Of a stretch of 64,000 nucleotides of DNA, positions 27,325 to 37,561 are shown in pieces. The number at the start of each line of letters is the position of its first letter. Position 1 is the first letter of the stretch. The notes beneath the pieces were generated by a model that did no database searches, was not told where the DNA came from, and saw only the letters and a list, made by a program, of their open reading frames with translations. The stretch lies in the NCBI RefSeq assembly GCF_023167545.1, contig NZ_AP014647.1:744001-808000 (forward strand). The letters run 5' to 3'. The position numbers were made by a program, and so were the translations under genes. The DNA comes from Streptococcus constellatus subsp. constellatus. Its GTDB lineage: Bacteria > Bacillota > Bacilli > Lactobacillales > Streptococcaceae.

Positions 27325-28191
27325 ATGAAAATTATTGTACCTGCAACGAGTGCTAATATTGGACCGGGATTTGATTCGGTTGGTGTAGCTGTCAGTAAAT
27401 ATCTGATCATTGAAGTTTTAGGAAAAAGTGATCAGTGGATTATTGAGCACGATTTAGGGCGGCGCATTCCTTCAAATGAACGGAATTTGTTGATTAAAGT
27501 AGCGCGTCGAATTGCTCCAGCCATCCGACCTCATCATTTAAAAATGACGACTAATATCCCTTTGGCGCGTGGTTTGGGATCTTCTAGTTCTGTTATTGTT
27601 GCAGGGATTGAACTAGCCAATCAATTAGTGAATTTACAGTTATCAAATACGGAAAAGTTAAATCTTGCGACGAAAATTGAAGGGCATCCAGATAATGTGG
27701 CACCTGCTATTTATGGTAATTTGACGATTTCTAGTTATGTAAACGGAGAAGTTTCAACAGTTGTGACGAAATTTCCAGAAGTAAGCCTTATTGCCTACAT
27801 CCCAAATTATGAATTGCGCACAAAAGATAGCCGTGGCGTTCTTCCAAAAGAGTTATCTTATCAAGAAGCTGTTGCTGCAAGCTCGATAGCAAATGTGGCA
27901 ATTGCTGCTTTAATGAAGGGAGACATGGTAGTAGCGGGACAAGCTATTGAGTCCGATCGTTTCCATGAGCACTTTCGCCAAGGCTTGATTAAGGAATTTC
28001 CCAAAATCAAGATGATGGCAAAAGAAAATGGTGCGTATGCGACTTATCTATCAGGAGCAGGACCTACTGTGATGATTCTAGTACCAAAAGAGCGCTCGAA
28101 TACACTAAAAGAGAAGATAGAAGAGCAACAATTTAAAGGACAAGTTTTTGAACTTCAGGTTGATTGCAAAGGCGTTCGAGTAGAAAAATAA
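27325..28191 (+). CDS. thrB: Homoserine kinase
   Basis: A 288-aa GHMP kinase that phosphorylates homoserine for threonine synthase. It shows [17 protein letters not shown] at the N-terminus, the ATP loop [12 protein letters not shown], and [10 protein letters not shown] near the C-terminus. It is translated right after hom; thrC is not in the window. Its terminator has been split by a small insertion. Confidence 0.96.
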   Translation: MKIIVPATSANIGPGFDSVGVAVSKYLIIEVLGKSDQWIIEHDLGRRIPSNERNLLIKVARRIAPAIRPHHLKMTTNIPLARGLGSSSSVIVAGIELANQLVNLQLSNTEKLNLATKIEGHPDNVAPAIYGNLTISSYVNGEVSTVVTKFPEVSLIAYIPNYELRTKDSRGVLPKELSYQEAVAASSIANVAIAALMKGDMVVAGQAIESDRFHEHFRQGLIKEFPKIKMMAKENGAYATYLSGAGPTVMILVPKERSNTLKEKIEEQQFKGQVFELQVDCKGVRVEK

Positions 28192-28199
28192 GAAAAGGT

Positions 28200-28288
28200 A
28201 AAGAGTTGACATGACCTGCATCCCAAAAAGTTGGACAGAAACTTTAACGATTGGGGGTGCAGGTTAACATTAGTGCAACTCTTTTTAT
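28200..28288 (+). terminator. thrB terminator interrupted by an insertion
   Basis: AAAGAGTTG (28200-28208) and CAACTCTTT (28276-28284, then TT) would form a 9-bp stem with a 9-nt loop if the 55-bp insert and one copy of its ACA duplication were removed. Confidence 0.75.
28212..28266 (+). mobile_element. 55-bp IS-derived mini-element
   Basis: The ends TGACCTGCATCCC and the complement of GGGGGTGCAGGTTA form inverted repeats, and ACA flanks both sides (28209-28211, 28267-28269) as a 3-bp target duplication. End sequence and duplication size resemble IS3-family (IS150-type) elements of streptococci. No transposase coding remains. Confidence 0.65.
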
Positions 28289-28368
28289 ATTTCTACAACT
28301 AATTTCCTCTTGTCTAATTATTTAAAATTATGCTATAATAAAATTAGAATATATAAAGGGGTGTAATT

Positions 28369-29298
28369 ATGAATAAACTTGATTTGCAGGCACTTGCGGA
28401 TGAGTTGGGATTGCAGTTTGATGAAACATCAACCGTTATTTTTGGACAGAAAGATGGTTATACTTTCTATATTGAACAAATGAATCAAAAAAATCAATAC
28501 CGTATTTGTTGTTCGGTAAAAAATGGCGAAGCGTTGCCTTCTTTGGAAGAATTTAAAGAGTTGACGAAGTCTTCTAAGGCATTGAAAACCTATCAAGTTA
28601 ATTTGTATAAATCAAGCTTTGATATTAAAGTAGGTATGACCAAAGGAAAAACACGTGAGCATATTCGTCAGGGTTTACAAGATATTATCTCTTTTTTGAA
28701 AGAAAGAAATTTTACAAATGTGTGCGAGCAGACAGGAAAAGCAGGACAAGTGGATGTTTATCAGGTAGGAGGAAATTTGTTGCTTCTTTCACCAGAAGCC
28801 TTTCAGGAATTAAGTTCGGATTTGTCTATCGCCAATCAAGCTTATGATCATCAAAAAGAAAGTATCTTAGCAGGTACAGTAGGGGCATTTCTGGGAAGCT
28901 TGATAGGGGGAATTGTTACCTTAGTGATTGCTCAACTTGGTTATGTAGCTGTTGTCTCAGGAATTGTCATGGGAGTTTGTACAGTAAAAGGGTACGAATT
29001 GTTAGGTAAAAAGTTGTCTAAAGTTGGTATCGCGATTAGTGTTGTTTTTATGCTTATCATGATGTTGGTTGCGCACCAATTTGACTATGCAATTCAGCTT
29101 GCAAAAGCAGAAAGAGCAGATGTTTTTACCGCTTTTACTTATCTGACAAATTATATCTTAAATGGCAATGAAGTACATATCTCTTATTGGACAAATCTTG
29201 GTTTGCTATTATTGTTCACAGGTGCTGGGGCTGTGGGAACGATTATCAGTGCTCTTTCCGCACAATCACAGAAATATCTTACAAGAAAATTAGGGTAA
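28369..29298 (+). CDS. Unknown membrane protein, soluble N-terminus
   Basis: A 309-aa protein that I do not recognise. Residues 1-155 are soluble and mixed alpha/beta. After about residue 165 there are about four hydrophobic segments: VGAFLGSLIGGIVTLVIAQL, YVAVVSGIVMGVCTV, VGIAISVVFMLIMMLVA and LGLLLLFTGAGAVGTIISAL. GGGGTG lies 6 nt upstream of ATG 28369, and a TATAAT at about 28333-28338 could be its -10. Its neighbours (EIIC, hydrolase) do not suggest a role. Confidence 0.75.
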   Translation: MNKLDLQALADELGLQFDETSTVIFGQKDGYTFYIEQMNQKNQYRICCSVKNGEALPSLEEFKELTKSSKALKTYQVNLYKSSFDIKVGMTKGKTREHIRQGLQDIISFLKERNFTNVCEQTGKAGQVDVYQVGGNLLLLSPEAFQELSSDLSIANQAYDHQKESILAGTVGAFLGSLIGGIVTLVIAQLGYVAVVSGIVMGVCTVKGYELLGKKLSKVGIAISVVFMLIMMLVAHQFDYAIQLAKAERADVFTAFTYLTNYILNGNEVHISYWTNLGLLLLFTGAGAVGTIISALSAQSQKYLTRKLG

Positions 29299-29454
29299 GT
29301 TTAAATATTTTAAGGCTTGGATTTTTATCTGAGCCTTTTTAGATTTAACTTACAAACTATTGAATATTTGCTATGGTTATTCGTCAAAATATTTAGCATG
29401 TTATTTTTACTTAGTCTAATTGAATTGTCGTCTCAACTATGCTACAATCAAGCT

Positions 29455-30783
29455 ATGATCTTCAATAAATTAGGTAGAAAAAAATTTGTAAATCAATATT
29501 TACTGAAAAAGATGATTGCTTTTCGACGGAATAGTTTTATTAAAATTACGCAAAAAACCTTGGTATCACTATTTCCTTTTTTCTTGCTAACAACGACAAC
29601 AATGGTTTTGTCAGAGTCGGTTTTTTCAGTAAATGGTTATATTAACAACCTATTCAACGTTCGCTCTTGGTTTCCGTATTTTTCGACAATTGGATTGGTT
29701 TTGACAAACTGTACTGCTTTGATAGGTGGGCTGTCGGGCCCGTTAGCGACTTATTTTAGCGCGAAATATACGGCTGGTCACTATGGACGTAGCACAGGAA
29801 CGGCAGGAATTACTGCTTTTATTTTTAGCTTGTTAATTCATTCGCGAAAGTTATTCTCCGCACTTTTAAAAGATGGTGCCTTGATGAGAATTAGCCTTCC
29901 TGTCAATATCAATTTAATAGTTGCCATATTGATGGGTTATATAGTAGGGCAAATCTTTCGCTTTTCGAGTCCAAGTGATGATCAAATTGTGGATAAATAT
30001 TTTGTTTATCGTCCAAAAACAGTTCGTCCCATTCTTTCTTCTTTGTCTCTAGCACTTATTTACAGTTTCTTTCTGTTCCTAGGTAATCGTTATAATGTAT
30101 TTTCGACCATTTCTAATTTTTTCTCAAACTTAATTGTTAATCGAAATAATATCTTCGTGATTGAAATGAACACTGCCTTACGGACTTTTAGTGCTTGGAT
30201 TGGAAATAGCAATCTCTTTAACAATATTCCTTTTGTCAATGATTCGTTTGCATTAGATAATCTTAATTATGCTTTAAAACAACATACGACGAGAGGAATT
30301 CCTTATCCCTTTTCCTCAACAAATCTTTATGATGCCTATGGTATCTTTGCAGGACTTGGTGGAGGATTAGCACTCTTAGTTGCTATTTTATGGAAATCTC
30401 GTAGCGACAAAGATCGTGATGTTAGTTTGAAAAGTATTTTCCCTTCTCTTTTTAATCATGGCGCTGCCTTCATGGTTGGCATTCCTATATTTTTCAACTT
30501 TCTTTTTTTGATTCCTTTTATTCTTGTACCCATGATAAATGTCTTTATAGCCAGTATTTTTCTTTATTTCAGACTAATGCCACCAGCTGTGTATCCAGTT
30601 CCTAGCGGAGCACCAAGTGTACTATATGCTTTCATTGGGACAGGAGGAAGTTTGCGAGCTCTAGCAGTTGGTATTTTCATTTTTATCATTGATGTTATGA
30701 TATATCTTCCATTTGTTACATTTAATGATCAGATTCATGATGAACTTCGTCGAGTAGATCCAAAAGGAGGTAAGCATGACTAA
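29455..30783 (+). CDS. Orphan PTS EIIC-like permease (lactose/cellobiose family)
   Basis: A 442-aa multi-pass membrane protein resembling EIIC of the lactose-N,N'-diacetylchitobiose class: a cytosolic N-terminal helix, about eight to ten membrane spans, and the late loop PPAVYPVPSGAPSVLYAF. No EIIA or EIIB gene adjoins it, and the usual NxE-type sugar motif is not obvious. I start it at ATG 29455: an extended -10 TGCTACAAT (to 29448) is 6 nt upstream and there is no Shine-Dalgarno, implying leaderless mRNA; a longer frame from 29317 would precede transcription. It overlaps the hydrolase gene by 8 bp. Confidence 0.75.
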   Translation: MIFNKLGRKKFVNQYLLKKMIAFRRNSFIKITQKTLVSLFPFFLLTTTTMVLSESVFSVNGYINNLFNVRSWFPYFSTIGLVLTNCTALIGGLSGPLATYFSAKYTAGHYGRSTGTAGITAFIFSLLIHSRKLFSALLKDGALMRISLPVNINLIVAILMGYIVGQIFRFSSPSDDQIVDKYFVYRPKTVRPILSSLSLALIYSFFLFLGNRYNVFSTISNFFSNLIVNRNNIFVIEMNTALRTFSAWIGNSNLFNNIPFVNDSFALDNLNYALKQHTTRGIPYPFSSTNLYDAYGIFAGLGGGLALLVAILWKSRSDKDRDVSLKSIFPSLFNHGAAFMVGIPIFFNFLFLIPFILVPMINVFIASIFLYFRLMPPAVYPVPSGAPSVLYAFIGTGGSLRALAVGIFIFIIDVMIYLPFVTFNDQIHDELRRVDPKGGKHD

Positions 30784-31618
30784 ACAAGTAAAACTTGTTT
30801 TGCTAACGGTTTTAATTTTCCTCATTGTTTTAGCAGTCCCCTCTTATAGTTGGACAAGAAAAAATATCGATGAAATTGCTAAATTTTATAATGCTCGTTT
30901 GTCGCCAATCATTATGATACCGGGAAGTTCTGCTACAGAAAATCGATTCGATAGTTTGGTTCAAAAACTAAATCAAAGGCGTCGTGGGGTTAAGCATAGT
31001 TTACTTAAAGTGAAAGTATGGAACGATGGACGGATTACTTATAGCGGTTCGATTGCTGCTAATGACAATGAACCGATTATTGTTATTGGATTTGAAAATA
31101 ATAAAGATGGTTATAGTAATATCAAAAAGCAAGCTAAAATGGTTAATGCTGCGTTTGAGGACTTGCAAGGAAAATATAATTTCAATAATTTTAAAGGATT
31201 GGGGCATTCTAATGGCGGTTTGATTTATACAGCATTTATCGAGAATTATCTTGGAGATTATGATGTGAATCTAAAAAAGTTAATGACAATCGGAACGCCT
31301 TATAATTTTACTGAAACAAATATTAATAACAAAACAGAAATGTTAGCTGACTTTATTAAGAATCGTAAAAATATTCCTAGGACCTTAGCGATGTACTCCG
31401 TAGCAGGGACTATTACTTATGATTCGGATGAATTGGTTCCTGATACAAGTGTAAGTGCTGGTAAGTATATCTATCAGGGACAAGCAGCTCACTATACAGA
31501 AACTACCGTCACAGGAGAAGATGCACAACACTCTGACTTGCCAACCAATGATGAAGTTGTGTCGTTAATCCAAGAATGCCTTATAGACAAACAAACTAAG
31601 AGGAACCAAAAAAATTAG
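30776..31618 (+). CDS. Alpha/beta hydrolase (DUF915-type), membrane anchored
   Basis: A 280-aa predicted esterase/lipase-like hydrolase with an N-terminal anchor or signal (VLLTVLIFLIVLAVPSYSW). The nucleophile elbow is GLGHSNGG (Ser), the oxyanion region is MIPGSSATENRFD, and a late His is in EDAQHSDLP. This matches the DUF915 group of Gram-positive cell-surface hydrolases. AAAGGAGG before ATG 30776 lies within the EIIC gene. Substrate unknown. Confidence 0.85.
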   Translation: MTKQVKLVLLTVLIFLIVLAVPSYSWTRKNIDEIAKFYNARLSPIIMIPGSSATENRFDSLVQKLNQRRRGVKHSLLKVKVWNDGRITYSGSIAANDNEPIIVIGFENNKDGYSNIKKQAKMVNAAFEDLQGKYNFNNFKGLGHSNGGLIYTAFIENYLGDYDVNLKKLMTIGTPYNFTETNINNKTEMLADFIKNRKNIPRTLAMYSVAGTITYDSDELVPDTSVSAGKYIYQGQAAHYTETTVTGEDAQHSDLPTNDEVVSLIQECLIDKQTKRNQKN

Positions 31619-31882
31619 TGGTTTAATGGCAATATCAACTTTTGGGGGTCAGTACAGCTTCGTTCTCTTTTTGGAGAATTGAGTGCTTTTAGACTGTTTT
31701 ATCGCAATATTCCATCAAATATCTTTTTGCTCTCCTCAAACATGTGCTTTTCGGCGTAAAGTCTCAGTCCTTTCTTAACAATTACCTGAGATGTTTTTTA
31801 ATACTTTTTGAGTAGCTAACCTCATTTTAGAACTTTCAGTGGAGAGAATAGAGAATGCGTCAAAACTATTGCCTAAAATCTC

Positions 31883-32036
31883 TTGACAAATCTTTCAATC
31901 TATTTTATACTTAATGCAATTAAATACAACTTTAATCATGTCCTGTGAGGCATAAAAGTAATCATTAAAATGGATTAGTGCGCTAATCTGCTATTTTACT
32001 GTAAACTTTTGGCTCGGGATTTCCTGAGCTTTTTGA
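31883..32036 (+). promoter_or_regulatory. PyrR attenuator before the MFS transporter gene
   Basis: Promoter TTGACA (31883-31888), 17 nt, TATACT (31906-31911). The PyrR-binding loop is ATGTCCTGTGAGGCAT (31938-31953). The terminator is GCTCGGG/CCTGAGC at 32012-32029 followed by T5. The arrangement and loop match those at 34614 and 36546. The rest of 31619-31882 has no gene that I trust. Confidence 0.8.
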
Positions 32037-32096
32037 TTTATAGGCTGTATTCAATTAATAAATGTAGTCTGTGAGCTACAATTAAGGAGGATGTGC

Positions 32097-33335
32097 ATGT
32101 CTTTAGACAAAAATAATAAGCGAGCACTGGTTGCTGCGATTGTTGCATCAGGAACGGACGATTTAAACGTCATGTTCTTAGCTTTTTCGATGTCATCTAT
32201 TATTTCAGAATTAGGTGTTACTGGAGCGCAAGGAGGCTGGATTGCAACAATTACCAATCTGGGAATGTTGGTTGGAGGTTTGCTTTTTGGCTTATTGGCT
32301 GACCGCTATCACAAGTTCAAGGTCTTCAAATGGACGATTGTTATTTTTTCATTAGCAACAGGGTTGATTTACTTTACACAAAATATTTATTATCTATATC
32401 TCATGCGTTTTATCGCTGGGATAGGCGTTGGTGGAGAGTATGGAGTTGCCATCGCGATTATGGCAGGTATTGTTCCTATTGGAAAAATGGGGCGCATTTC
32501 ATCTTTGAATGGAATTGCAGGGCAAGTCGGTTCTATTACTTCAGCACTTTTAGCAGGTTGGTTAGCTCCAGCACTTGGTTGGAAAGGGCTGTTCCTCTTT
32601 GGACTTGCGCCTATTGCCTTGGTTTTGTGGATGATGTTAGCGATTGATGATGATCATATCCGAGATAATGGCAATGTGACATTAAAAGCAGAAGGGCGCC
32701 AGTCTGTTAAAATGAGTGAATTGTTTAAAACACCATCTCTAACGGCTCAGACAGTAGCGCTTATGGTCATGACAACAGTACAAATTGCGGGTTACTTTGG
32801 TATGATGAACTGGCTTCCAACCATTATCCAAACAAGTTTGCATATTTCTGTGAAAGATTCCTCACTTTGGATGGTCTCAACGATTTTAGGGATGTGTCTG
32901 GGAATGCTCACCTTCGGTCAAATCCTTGATAAATGGGGCCCGAGATTCGTTTATTCAATCTTTCTTCTAGCATCCTCCATGTGTGTTTACCTCTTCCAAT
33001 TTGCCAATTCAATGCCTGCCATGATTATCGGGGGTGCGATTGTTGGTTTCTTTGTCAATGGTATGTTTGCGGGTTATGGCGCGATGATTACGAGATTGTA
33101 TCCAGCTCATATTCGCTCCACGGCTAATAATGTCATCTTAAATGTTGGCCGAGCAATTGGAGGATTTTCATCTGTGATTATTGGGAAAATTTTAGATATC
33201 TCGAGCGTTTCAATGGTCATGATTTTCCTAGCAAGCCTTTATTTGATTAGCTTTGCTGCCTTGTGGACGATTAAGAATTTAAAAGCAGAACGTTACTCAC
33301 TGTTAGGAGAAGAATTGGTTGCAGAAGAAGTATAA
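32097..33335 (+). CDS. MFS transporter under PyrR control, possibly orotate/pyrimidine
   Basis: A 412-aa, 12-span major facilitator. It has the loop-2/3 motif GLLADRYHKFKVF and the MRFIAGIGVGGEYGVAI stretch typical of the sugar/aromatic-acid proton symporter branches. ATG 32097 is chosen because AAGGAGG ends at 32090, touching the alternative ATG 32091. The PyrR leader upstream implies a pyrimidine-related cargo; an acidic precursor such as orotate is my inference from the symporter branch. It is followed by a terminator at 33356-33386. Confidence 0.82.
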   Translation: MSLDKNNKRALVAAIVASGTDDLNVMFLAFSMSSIISELGVTGAQGGWIATITNLGMLVGGLLFGLLADRYHKFKVFKWTIVIFSLATGLIYFTQNIYYLYLMRFIAGIGVGGEYGVAIAIMAGIVPIGKMGRISSLNGIAGQVGSITSALLAGWLAPALGWKGLFLFGLAPIALVLWMMLAIDDDHIRDNGNVTLKAEGRQSVKMSELFKTPSLTAQTVALMVMTTVQIAGYFGMMNWLPTIIQTSLHISVKDSSLWMVSTILGMCLGMLTFGQILDKWGPRFVYSIFLLASSMCVYLFQFANSMPAMIIGGAIVGFFVNGMFAGYGAMITRLYPAHIRSTANNVILNVGRAIGGFSSVIIGKILDISSVSMVMIFLASLYLISFAALWTIKNLKAERYSLLGEELVAEEV

Positions 33336-33355
33336 CAATAATATTAGCATAATTA

Positions 33356-33386
33356 GGAGACTGAGCTTAGGTTCGGTCTCTTTTTT
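33356..33386 (+). terminator. MFS gene terminator
   Basis: GAGACTGAG and TTCGGTCTC form an imperfect stem followed by T6. Confidence 0.8.
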
Positions 33387-33442
33387 CGGGCAAGCAAAAT
33401 ATATGGAAGTAGTTATTGAGTAGTATTTTGCTCATTTTTTAA

Positions 33443-33485
33443 GAAAGGCTGTAATGTGCAAACATTACAGCCTTTCAACGTTTTT
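33443..33485. terminator. Strong inverted repeat, probable terminator
   Basis: AAAGGCTGTAATGT, loop GCAA, ACATTACAGCCTTT: a perfect 14-bp stem with a T run shortly after. It could act in either direction. Confidence 0.7.
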
Positions 33486-33542
33486 TCCTGCTATTGCTAT
33501 TTCACGATATAATAAAATCAAGTAAGTACAGAAGGAAATGGA

Positions 33543-33646
33543 ATGAATTTTAAGCAGCTATCTTATTTGGCTCTGTAATTTCTGTAGTGGGTAAAACTAC
33601 TTTAGGAATTATGGAACCGATTTTGATGATTCATTTATCAAATTGA
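33543..33646 (+). pseudogene. Truncated membrane-protein remnant
   Basis: AGAAGG precedes ATG 33543, which reads 11 residues (MNFKQLSYLAL) to a stop. A neighbouring frame continues SVVGKTTLGIMEPILMIH to TGA 33646. It looks like the frameshifted first 30-35 residues of a transporter. Family unknown; it abuts the 3' end of the LysR gene. Confidence 0.35.
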
Positions 33647-34539
33647 ACTTCATTCAACAGATACTCAATGAATTTATCCCCCATTTTGGATAAGCTAGCT
33701 TTTTCATGTTTAATATAAACCAGCTCAATAGGGTCATCAATATCTAGTGGAATAGAAACGATATTGTCACCATTGAGATTACTATTTAGAATACCAGTTG
33801 CAATAGTGTAGCCATCAAGACCAATCAAAAGATTAAAAAGAGTTGCTCGGTCGCTGACGACGATGGACTTTTTATGGTGTTCTTGCGATAGGATTTCTTC
33901 TGAAAAGTAAAAGGAATTGTGGGTTCCTTGATCGTAGCTGAGGTAAGGAAAATCTTCCAAATCTGATAATTGGATCAGTTTCTTCTTTGCTAGAGGATTG
34001 CTCTTGCTAACAAAAATATGTGGCTGGGCAGTAAAGAGATGTGTGGCAAGCAAGTGATTATCATCTAGCATTTTAGAGAGAACATCGCGGTTGTAACTGT
34101 TGAGAAAGAGAACGCCAATCTCGCTGCGGAAATTTTTGACGTCATCAATGATTTCCCAAGTTCGTGTTTCGCGCAAGAAAAGCTCATACTTTTCCATATC
34201 ACTTTTTTTGAGCAGAGAAACGAAAGCATTGACTACAAAGGCGTAGTGTTGAGAAGAGACGCTGAAAAGCTCTCGATTGGCAACTGGATTTTTGTAACGT
34301 TCTTCTAATAACTGAGTCTGTTCTACCACTTGACGAGCATAGGAGAGAAATTCCATGCCGTCCTTGGTCAGCGTAATACCTTTGGGATTGCGGATGAAAA
34401 TCTCAATGCCCATTTCATTTTCCAAATCGCGCACTGCATTGGACAGACTAGGCTGGGTAATAAAGAGTTGCTTGGCAGCTTCGTTCATGCTGCCAGTCTC
34501 GACGATTTTAATCATATAGTGCAATTGTTGAATTCTCAT
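33631..34539 (-). CDS. LysR-family regulator (CpsY/MtaR-like)
   Basis: A 302-aa LTTR. The N-terminal winged helix reads MNEAAKQLFITQPSLSNAVR, and the following EMGIEIFIRNPKGITLTKDG is typical. The ligand domain spans about 90-300. The start and wording resemble the streptococcal CpsY/MtaR group that controls methionine uptake or host-phase genes, but I cannot place it firmly. It is divergent from pyrK, with about 190 bp between; a role in pyrimidine control is not implied because PyrR sites cover that. Confidence 0.85.
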   Translation of the reverse strand: MRIQQLHYMIKIVETGSMNEAAKQLFITQPSLSNAVRDLENEMGIEIFIRNPKGITLTKDGMEFLSYARQVVEQTQLLEERYKNPVANRELFSVSSQHYAFVVNAFVSLLKKSDMEKYELFLRETRTWEIIDDVKNFRSEIGVLFLNSYNRDVLSKMLDDNHLLATHLFTAQPHIFVSKSNPLAKKKLIQLSDLEDFPYLSYDQGTHNSFYFSEEILSQEHHKKSIVVSDRATLFNLLIGLDGYTIATGILNSNLNGDNIVSIPLDIDDPIELVYIKHEKASLSKMGDKFIEYLLNEVQFDK

Positions 34540-34562
34540 AAGCTTATTTTATCATATTGGAA

Positions 34563-34712
34563 TTGACAAAACACATTTGAAGTTGTAAAATAGATTAAAT
34601 TTAACCTTTAAGAAAGTCCAGCGAGGCTTCCAAGGTTTCGGGTGAAGGAAGAGTGAGAAAACCGACTCTTTATTTTCGTGAGGCCTTGTGTATATGCAAG
34701 GTCTTTTTTAAT
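34563..34712 (+). promoter_or_regulatory. pyrK promoter and PyrR attenuator
   Basis: TTGACA (34563-34568), 17 nt, TAAAAT (34586-34591). PyrR loop AAGTCCAGCGAGGCTT (34614-34629). Terminator GGCCTTG...TGCAAGGTC with T6 at about 34682-34708. Confidence 0.88.
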
Positions 34713-34729
34713 AAAGAAATGAGGTAGAA

Positions 34730-35536
34730 ATGACAAGCAGCTCATGCAAGAAGAGACTCGGAAAAATCATGTTGGAAAAGATGACTATTGTGCACCAAGA
34801 GAAAATTGCTCCACGAATTTTTGCTATGGATTTACTAGGAGAAATGGTTGGCCAGATGCAGGTTGGACAATTTCTGCATATCCGAGTTCCAGATGATACA
34901 AAGCTTCTACGTCGTCCTATTTCGATTTCAGAGATTAACAGAGAACGGAAAATCTGTCGGATTATTTACAGGATAGAGGGAGCAGGTACAGAATTCTTCT
35001 CTCAGCTGGAAAAAGGTTTTCAGTTAGACGTCATGGGGTCTCAGGGAAATGGTTTTGATTTATCTGGTTTAGGTATTGCAGATACAGCTCTAATTATAGG
35101 AGGTGGGATTGGTGTTCCCCCCTTGCTACAAGTGGCAAAAGAATTACATAGCAAGGGAGTGAAGGTCACTTCAGTTCTTGGATTTGCAACAAAAGCAGTT
35201 GTCATTTTGGAAGAAGAAATGAGAAAATACAGTCGTGTCCTGATAACAACAGATGATGGTTCTTATGGCCGCAAAGGCTATGTTTCCTCCATTGTGAATG
35301 AGCTGTCAGAAGATTTTACTGCGGTATATGCTTGCGGAGCTCCTAGTATGCTCAGATATGTGAATGAAACATTTTGCAGTCATCCGCGAGCTTACATTTC
35401 TATGGAATCACGAATGGCGTGTGGAATGGGGGCTTGTTATGCTTGTGTACTTCATGTTGCTGGTGAGGACCAAGCAGTCAATAAGCGGGTTTGTGAAGAC
35501 GGTCCAGTTTTTGAGACTGGTACAATCGTGATGTAG
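34730..35536 (+). CDS. pyrK: Dihydroorotate dehydrogenase electron-transfer subunit
   Basis: PyrK carries FAD and a 2Fe-2S cluster and passes electrons from PyrDb to NAD+. The 268-aa protein shows LRRPISISEI (flavin binding), GGGIGVPPLLQVAKEL (NAD site), and the C-terminal cysteine set ESRMACGMGACYACVLH ... RVCEDGPVF for the iron-sulfur cluster. GAGGTAGAA precedes ATG 34730. The first about 17 residues are longer than usual, so ATG 34769 is possible. Operon with pyrDb. Confidence 0.94.
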   Translation: MTSSSCKKRLGKIMLEKMTIVHQEKIAPRIFAMDLLGEMVGQMQVGQFLHIRVPDDTKLLRRPISISEINRERKICRIIYRIEGAGTEFFSQLEKGFQLDVMGSQGNGFDLSGLGIADTALIIGGGIGVPPLLQVAKELHSKGVKVTSVLGFATKAVVILEEEMRKYSRVLITTDDGSYGRKGYVSSIVNELSEDFTAVYACGAPSMLRYVNETFCSHPRAYISMESRMACGMGACYACVLHVAGEDQAVNKRVCEDGPVFETGTIVM

Positions 35537-36484
<948 letters not shown>

Positions 36485-36497
36485 CCTCATTTTTTGC

Positions 36498-36640
36498 TTG
36501 ACAATAGACGGAGTAAATTATAAAATAATTGAAATGGAACCTTTAAAGAAGTCCAGAGAGGCTACTAAGGCTGATACGGTTTAAAGCGGCAGTAAACTGT
36601 CAATTTTCGTGTAACCTTGCCTCAGGCAAGGTTTTTCTAT
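36498..36640 (+). promoter_or_regulatory. pyrF promoter and PyrR attenuator
   Basis: TTGACA (36498-36503), 17 nt, TAAAAT (36521-36526). PyrR loop AGAAGTCCAGAGAGGCTACT (36547-36566). Terminator AACCTTGCC/GGCAAGGTT with T5 at 36613-36638. From 36641 to 36865 there is no intact gene; one short frame ending at about 36846 resembles no family I know. Confidence 0.88.
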
Positions 36641-36865
36641 AGCTTTTGAGAAGTTTGTACGAAGTGTGCTTAAAAGTTTCGAAAGGGATTTAAGATGATG
36701 GGTAAAGCTTTCGTTAGGAAGTGTCAGTGACTTTACTTCTATTGAAATCAAGCGGTCAGGATTAGCAAACGAAACCGTAGTACAGACAGTATTTCAAGTT
36801 ATTAAGAGCCTGTGTCCAAAGATTAAAACGACAAACTGCCTATAAATTAATAAGGAGATGAACCT

Positions 36866-37561
36866 ATGCGTGAAGAACGTCCTATTATTGCTCTTGATTT
36901 TCCCTCTTTTGATGATGTTAAAACCTTTCTGGAACATTTTCCAAAAGATGAAAAGCTTTATGTCAAAATTGGTATGGAATTTTTTTATGCTATTGGTCCA
37001 GAAATCGTTCACTATTTGAAAGGTTTGGAACACAGCATTTTCCTAGATTTGAAATTGCATGACATTCCCAATACGGTGCGCTCGGCTATGTCTGTTTTAG
37101 GAACTTTTGGAGTAGATATGGTCACTTTGCATGCAGCAGGTGGTGTCGAGATGATGCGGGAAGCTAAAAAAGTTTTGGGAGATAAAGCAAAATTAGTGGC
37201 TGTAACTCAGTTGACTTCTACTAGCGAAGCCGATATGCGAGACTGCCAAAATATCCAAACAACTGTTTCAGAATCGGTTGTCAATTATGCTTGCAAAGCT
37301 AAAGAGGCCGGCTTGGACGGAGTTGTGTGTTCAGCTCAGGAAGTTAAGCTGATTAAAGCGGCGACGTCAGAAGATTTTCTGTGCGTTACTCCAGGTATTC
37401 GACCAGCTGGTTCTGAAATTGGGGACCAAAAACGGGTCATGACACCGCAAGAAGCACATCAAATTGGTAGTGACTATATTGTGGTTGGACGTCCCATTAC
37501 ACGAGCTGCAGATCCAGTAGCTGCTTATCGCGCTATTAAGACGGAATGGATAGATGGCTAG
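36866..37561 (+). CDS. pyrF: Orotidine-5'-phosphate decarboxylase
   Basis: Makes UMP from OMP. The 231-aa barrel has the catalytic [19 protein letters not shown] at the start, and [18 protein letters not shown] with the phosphate-binding end VVGRPIT. AAGGAGATG precedes ATG 36866. It overlaps the next gene by 8 bp. Confidence 0.96.
   Translation: MREERPIIALDFPSFDDVKTFLEHFPKDEKLYVKIGMEFFYAIGPEIVHYLKGLEHSIFLDLKLHDIPNTVRSAMSVLGTFGVDMVTLHAAGGVEMMREAKKVLGDKAKLVAVTQLTSTSEADMRDCQNIQTTVSESVVNYACKAKEAGLDGVVCSAQEVKLIKAATSEDFLCVTPGIRPAGSEIGDQKRVMTPQEAHQIGSDYIVVGRPITRAADPVAAYRAIKTEWIDG

Noticed and set aside
31640..31800. Minus-strand coding remnant (YAEKHMFEESKKIFDGIL)
   Set aside because: About 30 codons closed by a stop upstream, no start, no family recognised; too weak to list as a gene.
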